Below, piece by piece: positions 1-10,063 of a stretch of 35,195 nt of DNA. Under the pieces are notes generated by a model, which worked only from the letters and a program-made list of their open reading frames with translations, had not been told where the DNA came from and ran no database searches. The position numbers and the translations under genes were made by a program. The stretch's first letter is position 1, and each line of letters starts with the position of its first letter. The stretch is from VBAS01 sp035318985 (lineage in GTDB: Bacteria > Bacteroidota > Bacteroidia > Chitinophagales > Chitinophagaceae), in contig DATHDP010000004.1 in the NCBI GenBank assembly GCA_035318985.1, positions 1-35,195 on the forward strand. The letters run 5' to 3'.

Positions 1-956
1 AACTTGCCATTGCAAAAAAAGCTTATGCAGGAATCGTTAAACGATTCATCAAAGTTGAGAATGGACAAACCAATTTATATGGAACGGTAAAAGTTTCCGG
101 TCTTGGTGGCAATCCTTACCGTGACGGAAGCTTTGAATACTATATGAGTGAACCTGTAATTGCGAACGACCCAAAAGGTATAGGTGCATTCCTGTTGGCT
201 AGTACAGAAATGGAAAAACTACCAACACTTTCAACTGCCAACGGAAAAACAGTATTGCTGGACCGATACTTTAATAGTGAAAAAAGAAAAGATGCTGCAG
301 GTAGAGATGTGTACTGGCATTACGTATGGGAAGAAAGAAGCAACTCCGGATTCTATACATGGGGAAATATTTTTGAGAGGTATGGGGCAAAACTTTCTTC
401 GCTTGATGTTGCGCCAACTGCTGCGAATCTTAAAAATGCTTCTGTTTATATTATTGTAGATCCTGACCACAAAAAGGATAATCCCAATCCAAATTATGTT
501 TCGGACAATAATGTTAAAGTGATCACGGATTGGGTAAAGGCTGGGGGTAAATTGATCTTGATGGCAAATGATAGCGCCAATTGCGATCTGCAACATTTTA
601 ATAAGCTGGCTGAGGTATTTGGAATAAGATTTACTGATAAGAGCATAAACATGGTGAAGAATGATGTATTTGAACAGGGTGCAGTATTGCCGGGAAGCAA
701 CAATCCTATTTTCAAGACAACAAAAAAAATGTACCTCAAGGAAGTTAGTGCATTGGAATTGCATTCTCCTAAAAATGCAAATGCGACTAAGGATGGAGAT
801 GTAATTATAGCGACTGCAAAATCTGGTAAGGGCATAGTATTCGCTGTTGGTGATCCCTGGCTATATAATGAATATGTTGATGGAAGAAAGCCGCCTTCAG
901 AATATGAGAACTATAAAGCTGCTGAAGATCTGGTGAAGTGGCTATTGAAAAAATGA
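1..956 (+). CDS. GH105 unsaturated galacturonyl hydrolase, C-terminal part (gene cut by window edge)
   Basis: The reading frame is open from base 3, so the gene starts left of the window. The first residues (LGGNPYRDGSFEYYMSE, then GIGAFLLASTEME) match the end of the alpha/alpha-barrel of GH88/GH105 hydrolases, which remove the 4,5-unsaturated uronic acid left by pectate or rhamnogalacturonan lyases. The catalytic Asp region lies outside the window. About 215 further residues follow the barrel, with alternating strands and helices (VYIIVDP, VKAGGKLILMAND, GKGIVFAVGDPW); they resemble the GATase-like DUF4350 fold often fused to Bacteroidota GH105 enzymes. The ATG at 144 is internal, not the start. 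The pectinesterase gene follows 5 bp after the stop, so the two are probably co-transcribed. The GH105 call is firm; the DUF4350 label is less so. Confidence 0.85.
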   Translation, partial: LAIAKKAYAGIVKRFIKVENGQTNLYGTVKVSGLGGNPYRDGSFEYYMSEPVIANDPKGIGAFLLASTEMEKLPTLSTANGKTVLLDRYFNSEKRKDAAGRDVYWHYVWEERSNSGFYTWGNIFERYGAKLSSLDVAPTAANLKNASVYIIVDPDHKKDNPNPNYVSDNNVKVITDWVKAGGKLILMANDSANCDLQHFNKLAEVFGIRFTDKSINMVKNDVFEQGAVLPGSNNPIFKTTKKMYLKEVSALELHSPKNANATKDGDVIIATAKSGKGIVFAVGDPWLYNEYVDGRKPPSEYENYKAAEDLVKWLLKK

Positions 957-961
957 TGTGA

Positions 962-1960
962 ATGAAGAAAGTTCTTTTCATAGTGGTAGCGATTGTACTG
1001 ACTCAATTAATATTTGCGCAAAAGAAGATCGTTGTAGATATAAATGGCGGTGGTGATTTTAAAACGATCCAGGAAGCTATAAACAGTTTGGAGGTTTCAT
1101 CAAATACACCAAGAACAATTCGGATCAGGAAAGGAGTCTATAATGAGAAGCTGTTCATTGAAAAATCAAATATTATTCTTGAAGGTGAGGATAAAGAGAA
1201 GACGATCATTACTGCAGCAATCGCAAGAGATGAATGGCGATGTGAGCACAAAGATGATTGGGGTGTGGCAACGATGAATGTGAGGGCAAATGATATCACC
1301 TTGATGAATCTCACTATCGTTAATAGTTTTGGTTTTGATTTCAAAGAAGAAAAAATAATTATCTGTCCACTTGATACAGTTAATACGCAAAAGAAGATAG
1401 GACAATACGGACACCAAATGGCATTGCGGGCAATGTATTGTACAAGGTTAAAAGCGGTCAATTGTCATTTCAGATCGTTATCCGGTGATACAGTGAGTCC
1501 GTGGGAAACTGAGAATGGTATGTGGTATTTTAAAGTTTGTGTGATGGAAGGTGGAGTTGATTTTTATTGTCCAAGAGGGTGGGCATGGGCGGAGAATTGT
1601 GAGTTTATAACACATGGCGGACCTGCAGCTATCTGGCATGATGGTTCAGGTAACCAGGATTCAAAAACTGTTTTAGTGAATTGTTCTTTCAAAGGCTATG
1701 ATGGATTTATGTTAGGTCGTTATCATCGTGATGCGCAGTTTTATTTGATCAATTGTGTTTTTGCGGATAATATGAGAGACTCAGCGATCTATCGGGTGCC
1801 AACGAATAATGTTATACAGTGGGGACATAGAGTATATTATTATAGTTGTCATCGTAAAGCTGGAGATTATAAATGGTTTGCTGATAATATAAATAAAGAA
1901 CTGGCGAATAAAATTAATGTGGCATGGGTTTTTGGAAACAGGTGGAAGCCTGCTGAATAG
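962..1960 (+). CDS. Pectinesterase (CE8 family), secreted
   Basis: This enzyme would remove methyl esters from homogalacturonan so that lyases and hydrolases can attack it. Residues 1-19 form a signal peptide (MKK, hydrophobic core, cleavage after IFAQ). The mature protein opens with the CE8 pattern IVVDINGGGDFKTIQEAI, followed by IRIRKGVYNEKLFI and right-handed beta-helix strands. The active-site region is divergent: the usual QDTL stretch appears as SGDTVSPW, the DF part as GGVDFYCPRG, and LGRPW as LGRYHRD. Length (332 residues) is normal for bacterial CE8. The start is 5 bp after the GH105 stop. The family is clear; strict pectin methylesterase activity is inferred, because some divergent CE8 proteins act on other esters. 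Confidence 0.85.
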   Translation: MKKVLFIVVAIVLTQLIFAQKKIVVDINGGGDFKTIQEAINSLEVSSNTPRTIRIRKGVYNEKLFIEKSNIILEGEDKEKTIITAAIARDEWRCEHKDDWGVATMNVRANDITLMNLTIVNSFGFDFKEEKIIICPLDTVNTQKKIGQYGHQMALRAMYCTRLKAVNCHFRSLSGDTVSPWETENGMWYFKVCVMEGGVDFYCPRGWAWAENCEFITHGGPAAIWHDGSGNQDSKTVLVNCSFKGYDGFMLGRYHRDAQFYLINCVFADNMRDSAIYRVPTNNVIQWGHRVYYYSCHRKAGDYKWFADNINKELANKINVAWVFGNRWKPAE

Positions 1961-1970
1961 AATTGTTGTT

Positions 1971-2003
1971 GTACAAGAGTGCGACGCAATAAAGGCTAAA
2001 TAG
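1971..2003 (+). repeat. Intergenic interspersed repeat, copy 1 (GTACAAG...GTGCGACGCAA)
   Basis: GTACAAGAGTGCGACGCAAT followed by AAAGGCTAAATAG lies in the 82-bp gap between the pectinesterase and uxaB. It shares GTACAAG and the odd palindrome TGCG-A-CGCA with the element at 11507-11545, and the palindrome with 10191-10202 (opposite strand). It looks like a copy of a short dispersed genomic repeat, not an operator, since it sits between genes of one likely operon. Confidence 0.6.
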
Positions 2004-2042
2004 AAAATATGTTGCTGGGTAAATAAAAAGCGAATTGATCAT

Positions 2043-3560
2043 ATGCAGTTATCGAAAAATAATATTGGACAAATTCCAAAGAGGGCTGGGTTGGACATTC
2101 CGGATAAAAAAGTTTTTGAATTACCGGAAAAGGTTTTGCAATTCGGTACAGGTGTGTTGTTAAGGGCTTTGCCAGATCATTTTATTGACAAAGCAAATAA
2201 ACAAGGACTCTTTAATGGAAGAGTGGTTATCGTGAAGTCGACCGATGGCGATAGTACCGCTTTTGACATGCAGGATGGTTTGTATACTGTATGTGTTCGT
2301 GGAGTAGAACAAGGTAAAACAGTTGAGGAAAATATTGTCAACGCATCGGTGAGCCGTGTGCTAAGTGCCAAAACTGACTGGCCGTTGATATTGAAATGTG
2401 CTTATAATCCTGAAATGAAGATCATTATTTCAAACACTACTGAAGTTGGAATTCAATTAGTGCCGGATAATATTAATAACGAACCGCCTGTTTCTTTTCC
2501 GGGAAAACTGCTTGCATTTTTATTTGAAAGATTCAAAGCTTTTGGTGGAACTAAAGAAAGCGGGATGGTGATAGTGCCAACAGAATTGATAACAGATAAT
2601 GGAGCTAAATTGGAAAGTATTGTATTGGAGCTGGCGCATGAAAACGATCTTGATTTTAAATTCATTGAGTGGCTGGAAAATCATAATACATTTTGCAATT
2701 CTTTGGTTGATCGTATTGTACCGGGAAAACCAAATGCGGCTGATGCAAAAAAAATTGAAACTGCTTTGGGATATGAAGATGAATTGTTAACGATGAGCGA
2801 GGTGTTTCGGCTTTGGGCAATTGAAGGGGATGAAAAAATAAAAGAGACCTTATGTTTTTCCAGATCTGATGAAGGTGTCATTATTACTCCCGATATTACC
2901 TTGTTCAAAGAATTAAAATTGCGTTTACTGAATGGCACACATACATTTAATTGTGGACTCGCATTCCTGAGTGGATTTAATATTACAAGAGAAGCAATGA
3001 ATGATGCAGTGTATGGAAAGTTCACCAAAGAACTAATGCACACTGAAATTGCACCGGCAATTCCATTTGCGATTGATAAAAAAGTAAAAGAAGATTTTGC
3101 GAACCGCGTATTTGAAAGGTTTTGTAATCCTTTTATTGAACATCAATGGCTGAGCATCACTGTTCAATTCACCTCGAAGATGAAAATGCGGAATATACCT
3201 TTACTGCAAAACCATTTTAAATTAAATGATACAGTACCGGCTCATATGGCAGCAGGGTTTGCGGGTTTTTTGCTATACATGAAAGCAATTAAAAGAGAAG
3301 ATGGCAAATATTTTGGAAAGAGGAACGATAAGCTTTATGAAATAAAAGATGACTCTGCTGAATACTTCTTCCAGGTTTGGGAAAACAATAGTCCTGATAA
3401 AGTAGCTGAAATTGTCATGCAAAATGAAGAACTTTGGGGTGCCGATCTTACAAAGCTCCCGGGTTTGTTACGATCCATCCAGGAATATCTTACTGAGTTT
3501 TTATCAACTGGAGTTTTAAAAACAATAGCCGGGATCGAATCAAAAAAGGCGGTCGTTTAA
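2043..3560 (+). CDS. uxaB: Tagaturonate reductase (altronate oxidoreductase)
   Basis: This is the NADH-dependent cytoplasmic reductase that converts D-tagaturonate to D-altronate, the second step of galacturonate breakdown by the isomerase route. It is a 505-residue member of the mannitol dehydrogenase family. Its N-terminal Rossmann stretch is LQFGTGVLLRALPDHFID, and the family signature K-x4-N-x2-H appears as KLRLLNGTH. The next gene, uxaA, starts 5 bp downstream and encodes the following step. The start ATG has an A-rich leader with no Shine-Dalgarno site. The related fructuronate reductase UxuB is less likely given the uxaA and uxaC partners. Confidence 0.93.
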   Translation: MQLSKNNIGQIPKRAGLDIPDKKVFELPEKVLQFGTGVLLRALPDHFIDKANKQGLFNGRVVIVKSTDGDSTAFDMQDGLYTVCVRGVEQGKTVEENIVNASVSRVLSAKTDWPLILKCAYNPEMKIIISNTTEVGIQLVPDNINNEPPVSFPGKLLAFLFERFKAFGGTKESGMVIVPTELITDNGAKLESIVLELAHENDLDFKFIEWLENHNTFCNSLVDRIVPGKPNAADAKKIETALGYEDELLTMSEVFRLWAIEGDEKIKETLCFSRSDEGVIITPDITLFKELKLRLLNGTHTFNCGLAFLSGFNITREAMNDAVYGKFTKELMHTEIAPAIPFAIDKKVKEDFANRVFERFCNPFIEHQWLSITVQFTSKMKMRNIPLLQNHFKLNDTVPAHMAAGFAGFLLYMKAIKREDGKYFGKRNDKLYEIKDDSAEYFFQVWENNSPDKVAEIVMQNEELWGADLTKLPGLLRSIQEYLTEFLSTGVLKTIAGIESKKAVV

Positions 3561-3565
3561 TTAAC

Positions 3566-5209
3566 ATGAAACATAGAGTTTTAAAGGTAAATCCAAAAGA
3601 TAATGTGATCGTTGCATTGACAAATCTTTCGAAAGGTGAAACTATTTCTTTTGAGGGTGAAGAATATATCTTGCAGGACAATATTAATGCGAAGCATAAA
3701 TTTTTTACAAAAGATCTTAACGCCGGTGATGAGATCATCATGTATGGAGTGCTGGTGGGCAAGGCTCAAAATTTTATTCCCCGGGGCGGATTGATGACGA
3801 CTACGAATACGAAGCATGCTGCCGATCCATTTGCTTATCGTGCTGCAAAATATGAATGGCATGCTCCCGATGTTTCAAAATTCAAAGGAAGAACTTTTAA
3901 TGGTTATCATAGAAGTGATGGGAGAGTAGGAACAGCTAATTACTGGTTATTTATTCCAACCGTGTTTTGTGAGAACCGGAATCTCGATGTGATCCGTGAA
4001 GCATTGCATAATGAGTTAGGCTATGCTGTTACTGATAAATACAAAAGTTATACGCATCAGCTGATAACAGCCTATAAAGAAGGAAATGATCTTTCATCAG
4101 TAGACATTTTTTCTGCACCGCAGCATAAAAATGGGAACAGGCCATTTAAAAATGTTGACGGGATAAAATTTTTAAATCACCAGGGTGGTTGTGGCGGTAC
4201 AAGGCAAGATGCCGGAATACTTGGTAAACTTTTAGCATCTTACGCAGATCATCCGAATGTGGCCGGAGTTACTGTGTTAAGTTTAGGTTGCCAGAATTTA
4301 CAAGTGCAGGATTTCGTAAATGATCTGAAACAACGCAATCCAAATTTTGATAAACCACTTTATATTTTCGAACAGCAACAATCACAAAGCGAAGAGCAAT
4401 TGATAGCAGAAGCCATCAGGAAAACATTTGAAGGTTTAATTGAAATAAACAAGCTTGAACGCAAACCCGCTACTCTTGATAAATTATGTATCGGCGTAAA
4501 ATGCGGTGGCAGTGATGGATTCAGCGGCATTTCTGCAAATCCTGCAGTTGGATATGCTTCAGACCTTGTTGTTGCATTAGGAGGTAAAATTCTTTTGGCA
4601 GAATTTCCAGAACTCTGCGGCGCTGAGCAAGACCTGATCGACAGAACTACTAATGAAGCAGCTGCTAAAAAATTTATTCATTTAATGACTGCTTACAATG
4701 ATGCGGCTCATAAAGTTGGTTCAGGATTTCACATGAATCCATCCCCAGGAAATATTAAAGATGGATTGATCACCGATGCAATAAAAAGTACCGGAGCCGC
4801 TAAGAAAGGTGGCACATCGCCAGTTGTAGATGTATTAGATTATACTGAACCGGTAACAAAACCAGGATTGAATTTGGTTTGTACCCCCGGTAATGATGTG
4901 GAAGCAACTACCGGTAAAGCTGCAAGCGGAGCTACACTGATCTTGTTTACCACTGGCCTGGGCACACCAACCGGTAATCCTGTTTGTCCTACTATTAAAG
5001 TAAGCACAAACAGCAATCTTACAAAAAGGATGAATGATATTATAGATATTGATTGCGGGCCAATAGTAGAAGGAGATAAAACGATCCAGCAAATGGGAGA
5101 GGAGATATTAGAATACTGCATTAAAGCAGCTAGCGGCGAGGTGATCCCGAAAGCCGTACAACTTAACCAGGATGACTTCATACCCTGGAAGAGAGGGGTG
5201 TCATTATAA
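3566..5209 (+). CDS. uxaA: Altronate dehydratase
   Basis: It dehydrates D-altronate to 2-keto-3-deoxy-D-gluconate (KDG) in the cytoplasm, using a metal cofactor. Residues 1-75 form the SAF domain typical of UxaA; the larger catalytic part follows from about residue 105 (YHRSDGRVGTANYW). Conserved cysteine stretches are visible at NHQGGCGGTRQDAG, IGVKCGGSDGFSG and FPELCGAEQD. At 547 residues it is full length for the fused SAF plus dehydratase architecture. It begins 5 bp after uxaB, so translation of the two is probably coupled. A 177-bp gap to the GH3 gene could hold a separate promoter. Confidence 0.94.
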   Translation: MKHRVLKVNPKDNVIVALTNLSKGETISFEGEEYILQDNINAKHKFFTKDLNAGDEIIMYGVLVGKAQNFIPRGGLMTTTNTKHAADPFAYRAAKYEWHAPDVSKFKGRTFNGYHRSDGRVGTANYWLFIPTVFCENRNLDVIREALHNELGYAVTDKYKSYTHQLITAYKEGNDLSSVDIFSAPQHKNGNRPFKNVDGIKFLNHQGGCGGTRQDAGILGKLLASYADHPNVAGVTVLSLGCQNLQVQDFVNDLKQRNPNFDKPLYIFEQQQSQSEEQLIAEAIRKTFEGLIEINKLERKPATLDKLCIGVKCGGSDGFSGISANPAVGYASDLVVALGGKILLAEFPELCGAEQDLIDRTTNEAAAKKFIHLMTAYNDAAHKVGSGFHMNPSPGNIKDGLITDAIKSTGAAKKGGTSPVVDVLDYTEPVTKPGLNLVCTPGNDVEATTGKAASGATLILFTTGLGTPTGNPVCPTIKVSTNSNLTKRMNDIIDIDCGPIVEGDKTIQQMGEEILEYCIKAASGEVIPKAVQLNQDDFIPWKRGVSL

Positions 5210-5386
5210 AAAATCAGAGGCGTAACAGAATTTTTTATCTTAATTTAACTGTGCTTTGATTTACTTAACACTGATTAATTTTTAAGTATTCACATTAGAA
5301 ATCAATATTCATTTTTGCATTTGTGATTATTCAATTCTGTCCTGAATTATCGTTTTCAAAAATCAGGATCACAAAAAATATCATTT

Positions 5387-7444
5387 ATGAAAAGATGCTT
5401 GCTTTTGTTAATGCTGATAGTCGCTGCCGGTAATTATCTTTTTGCGCAGCAGTCATCTAAACCAGTTACTAAACAACCTGTGCTTGGCTACCGTTCTGTA
5501 AAAATTCTTACAATAAATGGTTTATCATTCAAAGATTTAAACAGAAATAACAAATTAGATAAGTATGAAGACTGGCGTTTGCCTTATGAAGTAAGAGCAA
5601 AAGATTTACTGTCTCAAATGAGTGTAGAAGAAAAAGTTGGTTTCATGCTAATCAGTTCTACACGATTAAAAAACGATTGGTCTTTTGAAGCGCCAAAGAA
5701 TAAAGACCCAATAACCAGTGACTTTAATGAAGAAGATCTCATTCAAACCACGAACATGTTTTCAAAGCAACCGCTGCCTATTCCAATGATGTCGGCAGCA
5801 GGTACTACAAAAGCGGTCACTCAGTTTCATCTCCGTCATTTTATTTTAAGAGCAAATGTAAGTGCAAGAATAAATGCTGAATGGGCTAATAAATTACAAG
5901 CTCTTTGCGAAAGTGATGGCTTGGGTATTCCTGCCATTGTTGCCTCCAACCCGAGAAATCATATTACTAAAGATGCTTCCATTGGTTTAAGTGTTGGTAA
6001 AACTGTTTTTTCTACATGGCCCGGTGAACTTGGTCTCTCTGCAATGAAGGATTTAAAATTAGTCAGAGAGTTTGCAGACATTGCAAGACAAGAATGGGCC
6101 GCAGTAGGTTTACGCAAAGGATACATGTACATGGCTGATTTATCAACGGAGCCGAGATGGCAAAGAGTAGAAGGAACATTTGGTGAAAATTCAGCATGGG
6201 TAGCGAAGATGATAACTGAAATTGTATTGGGTTTCCAGGGAAATAAACTTAGCCCGTCATCCGTCGCATTAACTACAAAACATTTTCCCGGTGGCGGAGC
6301 AACTGAAGGAGGGCAAGACCCGCATTTCAATTGGGGTCGAAATGAAATTTTTCCAGGAGGTATGTTCAGCAATAATCTCATTTCATTCAAAGCCGCAATT
6401 AAAGCAGGCACTTCTTCTATCATGCCTTATTATTCTATACCCAATGATACCAAATACGAAAAAATTGCATACGCTTATAACAAGGAAGTGCTACAGGGAT
6501 TGCTGCGAAACGAACTCGGCTTTAAAGGTATTATCAATTCGGATACCGGACCAATTGAAATGATGCCCTGGGGCGCAGAAAGCTTATCTATTAAAGAACG
6601 GTATAAAAAAACATTGGAAGCCGGTGTAAATCTTTATTCCGGTTCTGCTGACCCGGCTCCGCTTTTAGAAATAGTGAAAAGCGGAATGGTAGACATAAAA
6701 CTTGTTGACAATTCTGTTTTCCGTTTACTGATGGAAAAATTTCAATTAGGGCTTTTTGAAAACCCCTATGTGGATGAAGATGCTGCTGAGAAAATAGTCG
6801 GCAATGCGAAGTTTCAGGCGAAAGCTGATCTGGCTTTTCGTAAATCAATTGTATTACTTCGAAACGAAACAAAAATGCTGCCGTTAACTCCGAGAGCTAT
6901 CGGGGCGAAGACAAAAATTTATTTTGAATCCTATTTTCAAAAAAGAGACGTTTCTTCAAGTAATGTTTATCAAACAACCGAAAACAAATACGATGTCGAA
7001 TTTGTAAAAACTCCAGAAGAAGCAGATGTCGTTCTTATGTGGATTACTCCCGGTTCCAAGTCTTTATTTGATTCGGATGGCTCACCCCTATATCTTTCCT
7101 TATCTAAAAATGCGGTGGATGTTGATTATATAAATAAACTAACTTCAAAAAAACCGACTGTGCTTGTAATCAACTACAGTAATCCCTGGGTGATTGATGA
7201 AATTTATAACGACAAAAACAAAGGAAATATAAAAGCCGTTCTCGCCACATTTGGTACAACATTAGAAGCCGTACTGGATGTGGTTACTGGCAAGTTTAAT
7301 CCCACAGCTAAAATGCCTTTTACAACACCCATCTCTGAAGCTGCGGCACAAAACCAGCAACCAGATGTACCGGGCTATTTAAAAGGCGAAGCTTATCCAT
7401 TATTTAAATACAATGAAGGAATGAGTTATAGAAAAATTGACTGA
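5387..7444 (+). CDS. Glycoside hydrolase family 3 protein, exported
   Basis: GH3 enzymes are exo-acting beta-glycosidases (beta-glucosidase, xylosidase and others); the substrate here cannot be read from sequence. A signal peptide covers about residues 1-20 (MKRCLLLLMLIVAAGNYLFAQ). The mature protein has the usual catalytic barrel, with LSVEEKVGFM-like residues (SQMSVEEKVGFML), the sugar-binding KHFPGGGATEGGQDPH and the nucleophile aspartate in IINSDTG. The second alpha/beta-sandwich domain ends with PTAKMPFTTP and YNEGMSYR. The length of 685 residues lacks a fibronectin-like C-terminal domain. Its place between uxaA and uxaC suggests it trims neutral side chains or oligosaccharides from pectin; that role is inference. 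Confidence 0.9.
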   Translation: MKRCLLLLMLIVAAGNYLFAQQSSKPVTKQPVLGYRSVKILTINGLSFKDLNRNNKLDKYEDWRLPYEVRAKDLLSQMSVEEKVGFMLISSTRLKNDWSFEAPKNKDPITSDFNEEDLIQTTNMFSKQPLPIPMMSAAGTTKAVTQFHLRHFILRANVSARINAEWANKLQALCESDGLGIPAIVASNPRNHITKDASIGLSVGKTVFSTWPGELGLSAMKDLKLVREFADIARQEWAAVGLRKGYMYMADLSTEPRWQRVEGTFGENSAWVAKMITEIVLGFQGNKLSPSSVALTTKHFPGGGATEGGQDPHFNWGRNEIFPGGMFSNNLISFKAAIKAGTSSIMPYYSIPNDTKYEKIAYAYNKEVLQGLLRNELGFKGIINSDTGPIEMMPWGAESLSIKERYKKTLEAGVNLYSGSADPAPLLEIVKSGMVDIKLVDNSVFRLLMEKFQLGLFENPYVDEDAAEKIVGNAKFQAKADLAFRKSIVLLRNETKMLPLTPRAIGAKTKIYFESYFQKRDVSSSNVYQTTENKYDVEFVKTPEEADVVLMWITPGSKSLFDSDGSPLYLSLSKNAVDVDYINKLTSKKPTVLVINYSNPWVIDEIYNDKNKGNIKAVLATFGTTLEAVLDVVTGKFNPTAKMPFTTPISEAAAQNQQPDVPGYLKGEAYPLFKYNEGMSYRKID

Positions 7445-7557
7445 TTGCCTTTATTGTTCCGGTAACGTTTGCGGAGATTTCAGGTTTTTACCCAATAGTT
7501 TTCATACATTTATTACCTGTTTTTGAAGGATTTATAAACCTCACCTCAATTTGTCAT

Positions 7558-8997
7558 ATGAGAAAATTTATTGATGAAAATTTTTTGCTAAACAGCAAGG
7601 CTTCGCAGCAACTTTATCATGAGTTTGCTAAGGAAATGCCCATTATCGATTATCACAACCATTTGCCGCCTGATGAAATTGCGGCAGATAAGAATTTTGA
7701 AAATATTACAAAAGTATGGCTCAATGGTGACCATTATAAATGGCGGGGCATGCGATCAAATGGAGTTCCCGAGGAGTTCATCACCGGTAATAAAAGTGAT
7801 TGGGAAAAATTTCAAAAATGGGCGGAGACTGTTCCTTACACTTTGCGTAATCCTCTTTATCATTGGACGCACCTCGAATTGCAACGTTACTTTGATGTCA
7901 ATGATATTTTGAATCCGGACACAGCAAAGAAGATCTATGATGAAACATCTGCTAAGTTGCAAGAAAAAGAATTTAGTGTAAGAGGTTTATTGGAAAAAAT
8001 GAATGTAAGGCTTATTTGCACTACTGACGACCCGGTTGATGATCTTGCGTATCATAAAAAAATAAAGAATGACAATTGGCATATAAACGTATTGCCAGCT
8101 TTTCGTCCCGATAAAGCGATGAATGTTGATGATGTAAATACTTTTAATAATTATCTCACCCTCCTTGAAAAAGCATCTAATATTTCCATCAGCACTTTCA
8201 ATGATTATATTGCTGCACTAAAAAAGCGACACGAGTATTTCGTAGAGAACAATTGCAGAGTTAGTGATCATGGGCTCGAAGAAATGTATGCAGAGGATTA
8301 TACGCAAACAGAGGTCGTTGGAATTTTCGCTAAAATTCGTTCAGGTGGTGACTTGAGTTTGGAAGAAAGAAAGAAATTTAAGTCAGCGATGCTTGTCACA
8401 TTGGCGGAATGGGATTGCGAAAAGGGATTTGTTCAGCAATATCATCTTGGCGCTTTAAGAAATAACAATAGTCGCATGTTAAAACAACTTGGCCCGGATA
8501 CAGGTTGGGATAGCATTGGAGATTTTTCACAAGCAAAAGCGTTATCCAAATTTTTAAACAGACTCGATACAAATAATAAGTTAGCAAAAACAATTATTTA
8601 CAATCTCAATCCTGCCGATAATGAACTGTTCGCTACGATGATCGGCAATTTCAATGATGGTTCTGCCGCCGGAAAGATCCAATGGGGTTCGGCCTGGTGG
8701 TTCCTTGACCAGAAAGATGGAATGATAAAACAAATAAATGCACTGAGCAATATGGGTTTGCTCAGTAAGTTTATCGGTATGCTTACTGATAGCCGTAGTT
8801 TTCTTTCATTTCCAAGACATGAGTATTTCAGGAGATTACTTTGCAATTTATTTGGTGAAGAAATTGAAAACGGTGAACTTCCCAACGATATAAAATGGGT
8901 AGGAAAGATCATCCAGGATATTTGCTATAACAATGCAAATGAATATTTTGGTTGGAAGAATATTGACGAGGTTGTTCATAAGACAGTAAAAGCTTAA
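7558..8997 (+). CDS. uxaC: Uronate (glucuronate/galacturonate) isomerase
   Basis: It converts D-galacturonate to D-tagaturonate and D-glucuronate to D-fructuronate, the first intracellular step of the pathway. The 479-residue protein belongs to the amidohydrolase superfamily; the N-terminal metal-binding stretch PIIDYHNHLPPDEIA and the conserved TTDDPVDDLAYH and LPAFRPDKAMN segments are typical of UxaC. Length is normal for the family. The ATG is the first in-frame Met and immediately follows an AT-rich leader. It is 113 bp from the GH3 gene and 40 bp before kdgK. Confidence 0.95.
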   Translation: MRKFIDENFLLNSKASQQLYHEFAKEMPIIDYHNHLPPDEIAADKNFENITKVWLNGDHYKWRGMRSNGVPEEFITGNKSDWEKFQKWAETVPYTLRNPLYHWTHLELQRYFDVNDILNPDTAKKIYDETSAKLQEKEFSVRGLLEKMNVRLICTTDDPVDDLAYHKKIKNDNWHINVLPAFRPDKAMNVDDVNTFNNYLTLLEKASNISISTFNDYIAALKKRHEYFVENNCRVSDHGLEEMYAEDYTQTEVVGIFAKIRSGGDLSLEERKKFKSAMLVTLAEWDCEKGFVQQYHLGALRNNNSRMLKQLGPDTGWDSIGDFSQAKALSKFLNRLDTNNKLAKTIIYNLNPADNELFATMIGNFNDGSAAGKIQWGSAWWFLDQKDGMIKQINALSNMGLLSKFIGMLTDSRSFLSFPRHEYFRRLLCNLFGEEIENGELPNDIKWVGKIIQDICYNNANEYFGWKNIDEVVHKTVKA

Positions 8998-9037
8998 TTG
9001 ATAAATATTTTTTGAAATACTAAACCAAAAGCAAAAG

Positions 9038-10063
9038 ATGTCAAAGAAAGTAGTAACACTGGGCGAAATCATGTTGAGATTATCAACACCGGATTTTAAA
9101 AGATTTGTACAGGCAGATACATTTGATATTACTTACGGAGGTGGCGAAGCAAACGTCGCTGCTGCATTATGTAATTATGGATTGAATGGAACCTTTGTAA
9201 CAAAAGTGCCAAACAACGCAATAGGTCAGTCAGCAATTAATCACATTCGCCGTTATGGAGTAGATACTCAATATATAGTCCGTGGTGGTGAAAGACTGGG
9301 AATCTATTTTTTAGAAACAGGTGCATCGATGAGAGCCTCACAGGTTATTTACGACAGGGCCGGGGCATCCATTGCTGATGTAAACATGGAAGAGTTTGAT
9401 TGGGATAAAATTTTTGCTGGTGCAGATTGGTTTCATACAACAGGTATCACACCTGCATTGAGTGATAAAGCTGCGGCATTGACAGAAGCTGCATTAAAAG
9501 CTGCAAAAGCGAAAGGCATCACAACAAGTATCGATCTTAATTATCGCAAAAAACTCTGGAGCAAAGAAAAAGCAAGAGAAGTGATGTCAAAACTTTGCCA
9601 GCATGTAGATGTATGTATCGGTAATGAAGAAGATGCAGATACAACATTAGGATTTAAAGCAGCGCATACAGATATAACCAAAGGTGAACTGAATCTTGAT
9701 GGCTATAAAGATGTATTTAAACAAATGAAAGAAAAGTTCGGATTTAAATTCATTGCATCGTCACTTCGTGAAAGCTACAGTGCAAGTGATAATGGATGGA
9801 GTGCATTGGTATATGATGGTAAAGATTTTTATCACACAAAAAAATACAATGTTCGTATCGTTGACCGTGTCGGTAGTGGTGATTCATTTGCCAGCGGTTT
9901 GATCTTTGGATTAGTAACCGGCATGTCAATGCCTGATGCTGCTGAGTTTGGCGTAGCAGCCAGTGCTATAAAACATACAATACCGGGTGACCTTAATCAT
10001 GCTACACTAAGTGATGTAAAAGAATTAATGAAAGGTGATGGTAGCGGAAGGGTACAGCGTTAA
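9038..10063 (+). CDS. kdgK: 2-keto-3-deoxygluconate kinase (PfkB family)
   Basis: It phosphorylates KDG to KDPG with ATP. The 341-residue protein shows the PfkB/ribokinase fold: substrate-binding GGGEANVAAALCNYG near the N-terminus, ISIDLNYRKKLW in the middle (SIDLNYR), and the ATP/anion-hole signature DRVGSGDSFASGLIFG with the catalytic Asp in GSGD. An insertion (about residues 205-225, DADTTLGFKAAHTDITKGEL) is common in Bacteroidota KdgK proteins. It lies between uxaC and the aldolase, which supports KDG over other PfkB substrates. Its stop codon falls at the edge of an interspersed repeat. Confidence 0.93.
   Translation: MSKKVVTLGEIMLRLSTPDFKRFVQADTFDITYGGGEANVAAALCNYGLNGTFVTKVPNNAIGQSAINHIRRYGVDTQYIVRGGERLGIYFLETGASMRASQVIYDRAGASIADVNMEEFDWDKIFAGADWFHTTGITPALSDKAAALTEAALKAAKAKGITTSIDLNYRKKLWSKEKAREVMSKLCQHVDVCIGNEEDADTTLGFKAAHTDITKGELNLDGYKDVFKQMKEKFGFKFIASSLRESYSASDNGWSALVYDGKDFYHTKKYNVRIVDRVGSGDSFASGLIFGLVTGMSMPDAAEFGVAASAIKHTIPGDLNHATLSDVKELMKGDGSGRVQR

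Noticed and set aside
4835..5181. Two overlapping antisense frames inside uxaA
   Set aside because: They lie opposite a fully conserved gene and their proteins show no recognisable feature.
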